Assembly: GCA_964247055.1 (NCBI GenBank)
Contig: OZ176050.1
Location: 8,370,001-8,434,000, forward strand
Reading direction: 5' to 3'
DNA from: Paragordius varius
Taxonomy: Eukaryota; Nematomorpha
Length of the DNA: 64,000 nt
A program made the position numbers and the translations under genes. This document shows, in pieces, positions 37,592-49,913 of this stretch. Numbering within the stretch: position 1 is the first letter of the stretch; the number at the start of each line of letters is the position of its first letter. The notes under the pieces were generated by a model, which saw only the letters and a program-made list of their open reading frames with translations, was not told where the DNA came from and did no database searches.

Positions 37592-40498
37592 GAAAAAGAA
37601 TATACCAAGCCATATATATATGTTCCTCAAATTTTTAATTATAAATATTAAGAACATATTAATTTTCAAATCAATCATTTGGTCAATGACTTTATGATTT
37701 TACTTTTAAATCCACTCAAAATAACTATTTTTTGCATGCCAATTTTGAGAGTAATCCTTAATATTTTGATCCATAAATGCCGTATAAATCTCAAAATACT
37801 TTTTATTAAATTAATCGTATTGCTCAATTTTAAAAAATTGTAAATATATCCCTTTTTAGCCCAAACTTATCCAAACCTCTGGAAGCTACTTTAGGTATAT
37901 TTTCAGCGATGAACAGCTCAAAAAATTAATTTAAAATTTCAATGAAATATTTTTGGAAAGATAAACAAAAATAACCAATTTTACTTCATGATCAGGAAAA
38001 TTATAAATCATTTTAAAATAATTTTTTAGTTTATTGACTCATACAATATACCGGACAGGGGCTGATTTTAAATACAGAGGTTCAAGCATTTGTGCCAATT
38101 GGTAATTTTTAATAATAACCCTCTTTCTAAATATGCCGTTAGAAATATTTCAAATAGATCAAAACAATCAAAGTACATTCGCCCATAATAAACCTACATC
38201 ATACGACAATTAATTTTTCGATTATGTTAGTAAGCTATAAATCCGCAAAAAATTGAAATCAAAAGCCATTTAATTAATATGCGGTAAACAACGTTAAACA
38301 GTTGATTGATATTATGTCAAAACGGTCAAGATTTTATCAAATATACAAAATATATTATATGATAGGGTTTAAATTAGTCCAAGAAATTTGTATCTTTTAA
38401 TTGGCGATTGCTAAATTTTAAGTATAAGGACAGGCAATTCCATCATTATTGTCAGCCAAACAAAACATAATGTTGGCTGTCACCTGTCATGTGTCGCTTT
38501 GTTAGTTATTAAATTTAGCGGTTTAGTTACTTTTATGCTAAATAATATTTAAACTCTGCCAAAATAAAAGAAAATGTTACAATTAAAATTTATTTTGCAA
38601 CGCTCAGTGGGCACAAATGGGTATTACTTCCTTTAAAAATGTAAACAGTTGCGTATCGAGTATTAGCGGCTAAGATTTTTAAAAATACCCCTCTTTCGGA
38701 AAAACCAAAATAATTAGAATGATTAGATACACATATCAGTACTTATATAAATTTATGTTTGTCCATAAAAAGTTAAATACATTTACTAGACATTTTTGAA
38801 AAAATAAGCTTTTCAAATCCGTAAAATGAAGTTTTAAAGCCATGTTGAATCAATAAGGGTTGGAGTATCGGTTATAAATGCATTGATGACCGCGACTATG
38901 ATCGCTGATACAAACAGAAAATTTTTAACATATGATTATCTCCTGTTGTAACATAAATATAATAAATCTTAAATTTAATACAAAAAATAATATCAGTTAT
39001 CTTTCTTTATGTGGTCAGTAAAATTATGAAAATAATATGATATGTTTCCTTCCCTAATAACAACCTAAATTTGTGGTATAGATTGACTGGTTGTGACTTT
39101 GAATGATTGGATCCATAAGCAGTCAAAACGGCTAGTTGTTTCCATCTGACCCAATACGGAAAGCAATGCAAAAATCAATGCTATATGATGTCTAATAATT
39201 GTTCAAAATTATAGTCAAACGGTCAAATTATTTATTAAATATAAGATATGATTAAGATTTTCAGGTATATATATTTTTTTCAAAACCATAAAAGGGTAAA
39301 GTAAACATCGAAAAAGGGTAAAAAGAAAATATTTTTGATAGAAATGTTTTTAATGTGTTTTACAGAGAACATATGGTTTAATACATAATGTTAATGTTAT
39401 ATGCAAAGTTAATTTGCTTATATAAAGTTAACTAACAAAATAATAATATATTAGAAGAAAAAGCTCTGATTTTTTACTTTTTATCATGAATATAAAATTT
39501 CGGCAGTTTCCAAAAAATGAAACATAGGAGCAAATTCACAAAATAATCTAAAAAAATATTAGGATGCAAAAAGTCTGGGATGATAATTTTTTACATCTTT
39601 TATAATAATGCACCAAAAAAGATAATGAAATCAGATTTTAGGAATTCAACTCAATACAATCGGTATTTTAATATTCAATATATGATTGCTATGTGGGAAT
39701 ATTGCAAACTTTATATTTGTTATTTTTGTACCCGTAAACCTAAAGAGAAAGGTTTAAATCATTTATAGTAACGATAATTTGATTTTTCAGCTTACAATTT
39801 ATATATAACACACTAATTAAATAAAAGGTCAAAAATTAAATTAAAAGTGATTTACAAAGCTAAAACTTTAATTAACCGTAAAAAAAGTAAACAGAGCATA
39901 TGGAAAAATCAGTTAAAACTGTTATGGTTTTCGTGCAGTAGTTTCCATAGAAATTTAATAACACATAATTTTGGCCTAGCGATAAAAACCCTGATTCGAC
40001 ACTTTCTACCTTGTTGATGACAAATAATTGAATTTATCATAGCATATTAGTTTTTGAAAAATAATCTGTATGGGCTCTATCCAATAAATTAATTTGCTTA
40101 GTTAAACTTAGAATTATTCCATCATTGGGAAAATTACAGTTTTAGATTAAGCATTGAAAATTGAAATATGTTTTTACCCACGATAATACTTTAATATAAT
40201 TCTACAATCGAGCATTGCGATGATCTCTTATTTTTTGGAGATTAATGGCATATTATAAATATTGCACAGATTTAATTAAAAATCATTTTAATTATTTTCA
40301 ATGGCTTTTAATATTCTTTTAAAGAGAGATCATATATTATAATCCACTATTTAATGAACGTCAAAATTAGCTACTATTTTTTATCTTTTTATCGTAATTT
40401 ATAATTATTTGTAAATTTGGTTGTATCGAGCCGTATTAATAGTTTCTTATTATTATACACATAAATCAATATTCCATTTTTAAATGATTACGTCAAAC

Positions 40499-40499
<1 letters not shown>

Positions 40500-40543
<44 letters not shown>
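40500..40543. repeat. (TA)n microsatellite
   Basis: About 44 bp of uninterrupted TA. Confidence 0.95.
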
Positions 40544-40544
<1 letters not shown>

Positions 40545-42293
40545 CTTATATGATTTGGAAAAATTATTTTATCTTTATATAGTAAAGTATAGTAGTTTAT
40601 TTTGCCTACTTAGTTTAAAAGTATAATGAAGGATAAATTTATTCATATGTTGTTATTATAAAAAAAACAGTTATACGTGTCAATATTATGTATGCGAGAT
40701 GGAATACAAATTACTAATTTCCATATATTAATATCCATTTATTATATAGGCAAATAAAATCTATTTATTTAACTATATCACTTACTAACTAACTGACTTT
40801 TTAAAAAGAGGCCCCTGTGGAGATATTTTGTGCGATTAATATAAAGACTATTAATTTTACAATTTTTGCATATAATCTCTCCAGTTCCAGTTTAAACTAT
40901 ACGTTAAAATTTATTCAATATGCATGTCAGTGTATACGCATATGTATAGATTGGTTACAAGGGATTATAACAATAACTTAATTTTTCATAAAACTATAGT
41001 TTAGTTTGATATCAGTCAAATGCCAATGAACACATACATACATATATTTAAATGTTATGATTTTAATCCAAACTTTCGTTCAAATCTGAATTAACTTGCA
41101 TAATATTAAGATAAATGTCATACATACACAAGCTAATTTCCTTCTCTTTTATATAAAAATTACAAAATTAAAGCCATATATTGACATTAGTCGGAGACAA
41201 AAACGACCAGATTTTCAAAGGTAGTTTTAAATTTGTACCCATCAGTCTTTAGGGGAGTCCAAAAGATTAGTTTAGGTGAGGGAGCCTTTCGGATGCGGTT
41301 AACTTTTTTAGGGGCCCTTGGTTTTTTGCCTGAGAGGAGAGTGTCACTTTCATATAGTTTTACCACCGTAGAGTCATGAAACGAGAATAGTCGGAAAAAA
41401 CTTTAAATTAATTTCCAATCGTTTTACAAAGAGTTTTTGGAGTTTATTTTCATATTTTTTGGGTATTATTTTTTGATTTCAGGAGTGTTACGACTAAACT
41501 ATTCAAAATAAAATATTATTTAATAATAATAATAATAATTTATTATAAGTAATTTTGGATTAAAATATCTATTTGTATTGATCCATAACTCATTTATATA
41601 ATTGTACGGATGATGTTTTACTATTTATATTAAACAAATGACAAAAACGCGTAAATTAATGGAAGTTGCTGCCAATTTTATTTTTTATTTAAATCTCAAT
41701 ATGTCATGTACGAAAAACAATTTCATATAATTTATTAAAAATATTTTCAGAGATTGTTGCACTAATATACAACTCGAACGTATATTTGATAAAAAATTAA
41801 TCAAAATTTTTATTTATATTATATATATAGTTTTTTTCATCCCAGAGACTCATATATCATTCAGTATTTATAGGGATGAGTGTTTAGAAATATATTTATT
41901 TTCAATATGCATTTATGTTAAAGTTGAATATATATGCAAGTGTCAAAATCATATTACATATATATTGGAATATGTATAGGAAGAAAGAAATGAGAAAGAA
42001 AATATTCAATAAATCACACCAAAAAAGTTATTTAGTTTTGGAATGTCCAAGTTTACAATAATCATAATAATATAGCAAATATTTTTTTATGATATTTTAT
42101 ATTATGTATGAATGAATGATTTATAACATTTCATAGGTTAATTTGGATTTAATCTATTTGTTACAGATTTTAATAATTATTGAGCAGCGATAAAGCATGA
42201 GTTGTGGCATAAAATAAATACATGTGAGTTGGTAATTGACTTGGGCGCAGTTCTACGATAACTAATAGGAAAATAGTTTCAAATATGGTTGTA

Positions 42294-42940
42294 TACCAGG
42301 TGTTTTCATAAGTTCTTACCGGTTTTTAGTAAAAAATAGTCATTTTGAAAGTGAATCAATTAATTATTTTATTCAAAATGTCCATCGGCTTCTACACGCT
42401 TTGCCTATATCTTAGGTAGTGTATGAATGGCATGTCAGAAAATTAATTGTTTTAGGCTGAAAACCATGCGCCAAGCCATACCCCCTATCTTCGAAATTAT
42501 AGAAATGCTACTCGGCGCACGCGTGAACAATTGATGCAAAGAGGTAATGGTCAGATAGCGTTAGGTCAGGCGAGTTCAGCGGTGGCTAAAAATATCTCTT
42601 TGAGGATATTTTGAAGATATTTCGAGCTGCCTTTTGCTGGTATTGCAGGGTGAGACGGATCATTGCAATGTAGCATAATCACTTTGCCATGTCTTCTGGC
42701 CCATTCCGGTCGTTTTTCGATTAATGCATGGTTTATAATCGATGCGATAATTCTTTTGAGGTTGAAGCAGGACTTTAATAATTTCTTTGCGATTTTCGAT
42801 TGACGTGCATTTAATTTGTATGGAAACAATTTACCGAGTTTATTGGTTCTCCCATCGTCGTAGAGATCTATTGATTGTTGTGATACATGTTATGCTTCTG
42901 CCGATCGCCGTTTGCAGTTGTGCGGACTACCAGAGGGCCC
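42294..42940 (-). mobile_element. mariner transposon relic, C-terminal half of transposase
   Basis: On the minus strand an open stretch (42829-42566) reads EKRPEWARRHGKVIMLH followed by CNDPSH. This is the mariner catalytic-core region, where family members have LHDNARPH or LHDNAPSH. The second catalytic Asp is therefore replaced by Cys (codon about 42665-42667), and further decayed sequence continues toward the C terminus with stops. The right-hand transposon end, at lower coordinates, is present. TACCAGGTGTTTTCATAAG starts at 42294 next to a TA dinucleotide, as expected for mariner. I found no matching opposite terminus, so the 5' part is missing or unrecognisable. Confidence 0.75.
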
Positions 42941-43058
42941 TTTTTTCATATGAAAATAACTTTTAATATTCGAAAACATTTACAGTGTTAATCGACAGAG
43001 AATGTTCCCCATATGTTTCTACAAATAAACGATAACTTTCGGCAGTCAATTTCTTCTG

Positions 43059-43524
43059 ATGGCAATGTGTGCAGCAAATGTAATTTTTAAGGCACAAAAT
43101 TTGACATATTTACTGAATGATGATAGATACTATTTCACCAAAAATATTGTAAAAATTAAAAATTACCATTTAAGTAAGAAACCAAAGAAAAAGATGACTT
43201 ATCTTTCATCAGCTGCCCTCGATATAGCCGAAAAAGAGGTATAGCTAAAAACAAACCCAATCGAAAGGAGCTTTTGGCATAAAGATTTCGATAACCAACA
43301 AAAAATTGATATAAATGCATATTACGATAATCTTTGCGATGAAAATGAAAATAAAAATAAAAAGGGTATAAACATTTTCACCTCAGTCAAACAAACTATT
43401 GCAACAAAAAAATATATTTATAAAGGCATATACTTGATTCGAATGGGATAATAATTACTGAACATAATATAATTAACAGATGGAAACAATATTCCAAAGA
43501 TCTTTACAGTAACTCAAACGTTAT
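43059..43524 (+). mobile_element. LINE fragment (upstream of reverse transcriptase)
   Basis: Plus-strand frames read KKPKKKMTYLSSAALDIAEK, then YYDNLCDENENKN, then ITEHNIINRWKQ followed by YSKDLY. This order and wording are typical of the spacer between endonuclease and reverse transcriptase in non-LTR retrotransposons of the Jockey/CR1/RTE kind (the '...iteilnRWkeyFeeLy' block). The fragment changes frame, has a stop, and ends abruptly where the hairpin-ended repeat begins (43525). No 3' part is seen. The exact clade is not decided. Confidence 0.6.
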
Positions 43525-44320
43525 GTCCAGATAGGCTGTTTTTTGCGGTACAGTACTGGTTCAGAAACAAACTGTGCCTGTACTGCGTCCACTTTTGTAC
43601 TGCCTTTTTGAAATTAAAAAAAATAATTTTTAATACATATTAATTCCCTTTTATTAATTTAAAAAAATTATTTCATAATTAATAAAGTACCCTCTGTAAA
43701 AAACCCATAATTTATAAAGAAATGGTTCATTTTGCGGTAAAATACTAAGATTGGCCTATTTTCAATTGGTTTATATTTTATTTTCTGCTCAAATTATACA
43801 TAAAACTTAGGATTGCAGCCTTTCGCCCAGTGGGAAAACTATAAATCTCGGAATCCACACCGTAAAATTCAGGCTAATGGTTCTTTCACTCGGGGTCCCG
43901 CAAAAAGAGGTGCCTTAAAATTTGAAATTAACAAAATTAATTTATGATATTTTAATAAATGTTTGATAAAGTTTAGAAAGTTTTTGTTTTTATCAACAGG
44001 AAAATTATATAGAAAATTGTTCCGTAACATATTATTTAAAATTTTTTTATATGTAGCATATGATTTCGAAATAATCTTTTTTTCGTATTAAAAAATTCAG
44101 AGTTTTTTACGTTTTCTACATTCATTAGGTGGGATGTATGATATCTATTTTTTTCCTAAACTTCAATTTTTATTAGTTTTCTTACTTTTTGCATGAACGA
44201 ATTTGTATTTTGTTGAAGCGTAGTATAAGCTATTTTGAAGCATGATGGAAACGGTGTAACGCTTTAAGATATAATAAAACCCTTTTTTCAAATAATTCGA
44301 GGTTGTAGAACATTACTAGG
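43525..44320 (+). repeat. Hairpin-ended dispersed repeat, copy A
   Basis: First of three copies of a family whose start reads GTGACCAGATAGGCTG, followed by a GCAGTACAG...CTGTACTGC hairpin. The start resembles hAT termini (AGGGTGACCAGAT). No coding potential is seen. Homology with copy B runs for about 800 bp, to the GAACATT motif near 44318. I could not find the opposite terminus, so classification as a hAT-like non-autonomous element is tentative. Confidence 0.6.
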
Positions 44321-44510
44321 AATTTTAATTCAAAGGTTTGTTTGCAAATTTTGGGGAATTTTCGCAAAAAACACAATTTTTAACATAAATTTGAAAACGA
44401 ATAATCACAATTCTAAATGAAAAAATATATAGCATTATCGAATATTAAAAGTTTTATAACATCTCAACCGTTTATATCGTTTCTATCATGCTTAAAATAA
44501 TATGAAGTAT
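44235..44510. repeat. Imperfect inverted repeat at the end of copy A
   Basis: The segment near 44235-44283 (AAGCATGATGGAAACGGT...) recurs inverted and diverged at about 44458-44508, with about 175 bp between the arms. It may be the foldback end of copy A or part of a tail-to-tail fragment. Confidence 0.45.
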
Positions 44511-44517
44511 GATTAAT

Positions 44518-46030
44518 GTGACCAGATAGGCTGTTTTTTGCAGTACAGTACTGGGTTTTCGAAAAAAAACTGCAACTGTACTGCGCCCACTTTTGTACTA
44601 CTTTTTAAAATTTAAAAAAATTTAACTATTTATGAATATATATTAATTACCATTTATTTATTCGGAAAAAAATATTTTAAAATTTGATATAGTACCCCTC
44701 TGTAAAAATTAACATTGTAAAGAAATGGTTCATTTTGCGGTAAAAAACTAAGATTGGCCTATTTTTAATTGGTTAATATTTTATATTTCCCTCGAATTAT
44801 ACATAAAATTGGATTTTGGATCGGTCAAACCGCTTATGATTGCAGCCTTTCGGGCAGTGGCGAAGCTATAAATCTCGGACTCTACCGTAAGATTTAGGCT
44901 AATGGCTCTTTCACTCAGGGCTCCCGCAAAAGCAAGTGCCTTAAAATTTAAAATTTACAAAATTAATTTATGATATTATATTAAATGTTTGATCAAGTAA
45001 AGTTCATTTTTTGTTATACTTCTACGGCAAATTACATAGAAAATTGTTATTCCCGTAACTATTATTTAAAATTTATTATATATGACATATCATATCGAAA
45101 TATTCTTTTTTTCGTAAAAATTAGGAGTTTTTACTTTTCCGTACTTACTAGGTGGGAGTAGGGTTGTGCATTTGACTGCTTTTTCAAAAAAGTCCGGTCA
45201 GACCTAGTCAGACCATGGTCATGACCACTTTTTACTTAAGTAAGTATCATGCGATATTGGATTTTCAAAATAAGTTGGAATTACACTTGCGTTTTATTAA
45301 TAATGTTATGTTTTTTCTTTAAAGTTTGTATTATACATTTTTTGATATATATTATTTACATATATTTTCAATCGAATTTGATCAAGAAATTGTTTTCAAA
45401 TAAGTTTTGCCACATGTTTGTGGCTTTATGAATCTTCAAAAACTTAGCTTTTATACTGAATATTTCAAATTTTACCTAGTTTGTTTTACACTTTCTTTCA
45501 TTATTAAAATATCCAATTATATGATGTTTTTCATTTTTTTACATATATGGAATTGCATATTTTAAGTGCTATATTATTTTGTATCTCCAAATAACTGGAT
45601 ATGCTTAAATACTTATGTCATAAAGAGACATGTTTAACAATTTTTAATATTGTTAAATAAGCATATTTAAATATTTAATTTTTATTTTTTAAAAAATATA
45701 TTAAAAAACAATAAAATCTTACTATCTCTCTTCCAAAAAAAAATTTACTAGCATTTTTTCAAAAAACAGCTGTTTTTTTCAATGACCATGGTCAAAAAAT
45801 AAATAGTCACCGACCTGGTCGTGACCCGGAACCCAACTCTAGGTGGGAGGTATGATATTACTTAATTTTTTTTACTAAATAATTTTCATTAGTGTTCTTA
45901 TTTTTTGCATAAACTAATTTGATATATTTTGTTGAAACGTACTTCAAACTATATTAAGCATGATCGAAACGGTATAACGCTTTAAGATATAATAAAATCC
46001 TTTTCCTAAATAATATGATGTTGAACATTC
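44518..46030 (+). repeat. Hairpin-ended dispersed repeat, copy B
   Basis: It starts GTGACCAGATAGGCTG and carries the hairpin GCAGTACAG...CTGTACTGC in its first 75 bp. It is colinear with copy A and is interrupted by a 683-bp hAT element. The 8 bp at the break (GGTGGGAG) are duplicated, and copy A shows the nearly unoccupied site (AGGTGGGATGTATG). Copies A and B are direct neighbours in the same orientation. Confidence 0.65.
45159..45841. mobile_element. hAT non-autonomous element (683 bp) nested in copy B
   Basis: The ends TAGGGTTGTGC and CCCAACTCTA are imperfect inverted repeats. A perfect 8-bp duplication GGTGGGAG flanks them at 45151-45158 and 45842-45849. Subterminal regions contain repeated GACCATGGTC/GGTCATGACC-type motifs. 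The same ends and motifs recur in the element at 60027-61366, so this is an internally shortened relative. I see no transposase remains. Confidence 0.8.
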
Positions 46031-46625
46031 AGAATTTTTGTTTTCTAAAAATATCTTCATTAGTTCCCCTTTCCAACAACCCAATTTGTTTCCAAATAAA
46101 GACTTAAATTTATTGTAAATATCGGTTCTGTGATATAATTCATTAATATATAATTCATTAGTCAATGGGATAGCTGGATCAAATCCATGCCAAATATTAG
46201 AGGAAGATGTCTTTTTGTAATAAAGTACTTTGTTATCTTTAATATTTGATTTACTTCAAGAGTTACAGTTGTCTCTCCTATTATGTGTGAAGGATTATTA
46301 TCATGGGTTTATCTTAAAATAAATGGGTTTTATTTGAGGCTTCCTTATCTTAAACCACGTGCTAAAAATTACTAACGATATGTCCGCCCCCGTGTCGACT
46401 AACATTTTGACGTGGGTCGAGTTTATTTTTACATTTATTTTAGGTTTCTTTACTATATTATTCACATACCTGTTATAGCTGGCATATTTGTTTTGGCATT
46501 GGCTGCCAAAATGATTTACCGAGACATTTGAAGCATTCCTTCCCAAAAGCTGGGCAGCATCCGTATTTGTGAGTGCGACCGCATCTAAAAAACACTGTTT
46601 TATGCTAGATTTGCGTCTAACCAGA
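45990..46625 (-). mobile_element. Gypsy-type LTR retrotransposon fossil (gag-pol fragment)
   Basis: Minus-strand fragments carry, in order from high to low coordinates, zinc-knuckle-like sequence (about 46520-46600), a retropepsin active-site motif VDTGAD (about 46382-46399) and a segment typical of the stretch just before reverse transcriptase (about 46050-46165). No LTRs are visible. It abuts the end of repeat copy B and the satellite block. It is a broken, old fossil. Confidence 0.7.
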
Positions 46626-46939
46626 TATATTTCATTATGCTTTACAAAAATTAATTGGAAATATTAAATATTACTTTTATTGGTCGGATTTAAGAAAAAA
46701 AAGTGAACGCAAATTCGGCAAAAAAAGTCCACAAATACAAATTGACTATAAAAAACGTCTTCATCAAATCCTTAATTTGGAGCAAAAGTTAAAAAAAGTA
46801 TAAATCTGTCCACAAATTGCTTTCTATATGTCGAGTATTATAGAAAATTATTTTTGCAGATTACGTAAATTTCAATTTCTTTATATATTATTTATCTAAT
46901 CATATAAAAACAATTGGCGTGTATGTCAATTAGGTTATT

Positions 46940-49765
46940 CAATATGTCGAGGTTTCCTCTAAAACTGATTCGGGTCTTGAAAAATTGTTGGATAAAATAC
47001 CTTCAGCTATTAATGAGTAAATAAACATAGATTTATTGCGTAATGAAAGATAATCATAATAAAAAATTATGATTTTATAGTGTTTAATTTTACCGTAATC
47101 TATATATTTATAAAAACGGAAAGTGGGCTTTGTGATCTGTTTCCGGAAAACTAGATCCATTCAAATCCAAATATCAAAAAAATATAATCATTAATCAATG
47201 CCCCGACAATCTCCATCTTTTTTTTGAATTAGGCCCCCAGTTGCCCGTGTAAATAACACAAAAATAGTGTCTTTGAGACAATTTTCCAGAAAACGTGTTG
47301 GACCCTTAGATTTTAAAGTGATTCTTTTAAACTTATTTCCAAATGCGCCGAACATAGTCGACTCGCTTTTTTAACTGAGGCCCTTTTACTCACTCCCCTT
47401 GTAAAATGCCATTTTTTCAAAAAAATTAAGTCCACAAAATAATTTTTTAAATTTAAACGTATACTGTAAAAATTTAATGAGGATTCCAGGTATTCAATGT
47501 TAAAAGGCTAAAATGTTAGTCAAGCGTTTCTTTGTAGATAGCTGCTGGGTAAGGAGATACCCGCTAAAATTTGACAAGTTAAATAGGCCCTTTACGTCCT
47601 AAAAAAATGTGCCACCATAGAAGGATTTTTCAGTGAGGCAATTTTTCCAAAAATTTTGAGCATATCGATCAATCATGATTCCAGGTATCCGTAAAAAGGC
47701 AAAAAATTTTATCAAACGTCTTTTTTATAATGGCCTCTGGGTAGGTAACCTGCCTACAACTCCGCCACCATATCGATACAGCTTGCCTTTGGATCCATAT
47801 TTCAGAAAACCTATGAGACTATAATCATTTCAAAACTTCGTGCCGCATAATAGAATTGCTTATAAATCAAAAATATTTTATGCTCATTTTTGTCATTCAA
47901 TATTCAAACGAGAAAATCAACACAAATAACATTGTGGTATCATGCTTTTTCAATCTCAAATGTTGCTTTAAGGAATAAGTTATAATCAGACCATTGATAT
48001 CATATAAGAGTCACGTAGGTTAGCAATAGCGAAATAAGAAATAGTTTCATAATTTAAAAATTATACACTTTTAACCTAGCTTTCTGAGAATTTTTTTGTT
48101 ATGATCAATCAGTCTTTATCGATTAACATAAAATCGTATTAATTTATTGTTTTATTATTTATTTATCTATCATATATATAGGATATTGAAAAATATATGG
48201 ATAATAAAACATTATTTATGGTCATCTATATATTTATAAAAAAAAGTGGTGGCTTTGTGATGTGTTTCCTGAAAACCGGTAATTCAAATCCAAATATCGT
48301 AAAAATATAATCATTACTCAATGCCCCGACAATAGCTTCGCCTTTTTTAATTTGGCCCCAGTTCGGGCCCGTGTAAAAAACTGGTTTTTTAAAAACAAAG
48401 TCCACAAAAATCGTGTTGGACCATTCGATTTCAAAATTTATTTAAACTTATTGATTGCGCCGAACAAGGTTGGCTCGCTTTTTAACTAGGCCTTCATTTT
48501 ACCCGCTCCCCCCGTAAAATGCCATTTTCAAAAAAATTAAGTCCACAAAATAATTTTTTGAATTATTTTTCCCACAGTATAAGATCGTAAAAATTAATAA
48601 GAATTACAGGTATTCCCTGTTAAAAGGCAAAAATTTTAGTCAAGTGGTTCTTTGATTAAAACTGCTGGGTAAGATACTGGCTAAAAACTGACCCGTCATA
48701 TCGAAATACCATGCCTTTTGGGCTAAATTTCAAAAAACCTTCCAGGCCATTTGAGTTCAATAACTGCTTAAAATATTACCTGTAACAAGGTAAAAATTTA
48801 GATCGTCCGGTTTTTTTAAAAATTAGCCGTTAATTAGGCCCTTCACGCCCTAAAAATGCGCTACCATTAAACTATTATTTAGTTTTGAAACCATTCTTCC
48901 ATAACTATTAAGAATATATGGAATAAATGATGATTCCAGGTATTCCCGTATAAAGGCAAATTTTTTTATCTAACTATGTTTTTATATTGGCCTCTGGTAA
49001 GGGGGCTACCCGTCTACAACTGCATATCGATACAGCATGCCTTTGGAGCCAAATTTCAGAAAACTTATGAGACTATGTGAGTTAAATAAGGGCCTAAAAT
49101 ATTTATTACCCCTTAAAAACAAATATTTTAGTACAGGAGGTTATTCACGTTCTGAAAATCCGCCGCCATAGTACACTTTTTCGGTTTTGAAGCATTATTT
49201 CCAAGAATAGGAACATATAGACATTATAATTCCAGATATTCCCCATATAAAGGCAAAAATTTTGCCCGACGCCTTTTTATACCTGCCGGCTAAGTACCCG
49301 CCAAAAACTGTGCCACTATATAGAAATGCGTTGTGGATCTAATTTAAAACTTATGCCATATGAACTCATTTAAAATTCGAAATATTACCCGTAACTAGGT
49401 AAAAATTAAGGTCAGGCCTTTTTTATTAGCCGTTAATTTGGGGCCTTTATGCCCTAAAAACACGCCATCATATAACGATTATTTAGTGTGAGGTTTCCGA
49501 ATTACCCATGTTCAAGGATGATTCCAAATATTTTCCCTCTAAAGGCAAAAAATTTAACTTTGCGCTTTTTCCATATAGGCTTATGGGTAGGGCTCTACCG
49601 GTTTAAAACCGAGACACCATACAAAAATGTCATGGCTTTGGAGCTAATTTTTAAAAAACTTAAGAAGCCATACGCGGTTAATAAAGGCTTTAAATATTAC
49701 CCATAAAAAGGTAAAAATTATAGTATAGAGTTTTTCCGTTAGCCGTTAATTTGAGGTCATTACAC
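46940..49765 (+). repeat. Degenerate satellite block with 1.1-kb higher-order duplication
   Basis: Tandem, strongly diverged monomers of about 150 bp, often paired into units of roughly 300 bp. They are marked by recurring motifs GATTCCAGGTATTC (47482, 47682, 48603, 48934, 49230, 49517), AAAGGCAAAAATTTT, CTGGGTA and GCGCCACCAT. A longer direct duplication links 47095-47560 with 48220-48680, offset about 1.12 kb, including the shared CAATGCCCCGACAAT. No coding capacity is seen. Confidence 0.7.
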
Positions 49766-49773
49766 CAGTAAAC

Positions 49774-49913
49774 ATATATTAGTATGTTAAAAAAACAAAG
49801 CTCAAATGCGTACAAATATATATTTTTTATATTTGTACGCATTTCAGCTTAATTTTTTTAATAAATTTCATAAATACAATGCGTAATTCTCTCAACTTTA
49901 ATATATTAGTATG
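49774..49913. mobile_element. Palindromic insertion between 13-bp direct repeats
   Basis: A near-perfect palindrome (49787-49861) has arms containing AAATGCGTACAAATATA and TATATTTGTACGCATTT with only a few bases between them. It is followed by about 40 bp of plain sequence. The whole is bounded by identical ATATATTAGTATG at 49774-49786 and 49901-49913. It looks like a small foldback insertion with target duplication, family unknown. Confidence 0.6.

Larger units (their letters stand above)
36346..42293. other. Gene-less AT-rich interval
   Basis: No supported gene. The open frame at 36468-36758 is Phe/Tyr/Ile-rich and probably spurious. The interval holds two long (TA)n tracts and a distinct G-rich patch at about 41190-41400 with no similarity that I recognise. 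Another more complex patch at 38430-38530 could be a small transposon relic. Confidence 0.45.

Noticed and set aside
41190-41400. G-rich patch, possible gene or element end
   Set aside because: No open frame, inverted ends or duplicate elsewhere in the window could be found, so nothing specific can be claimed.
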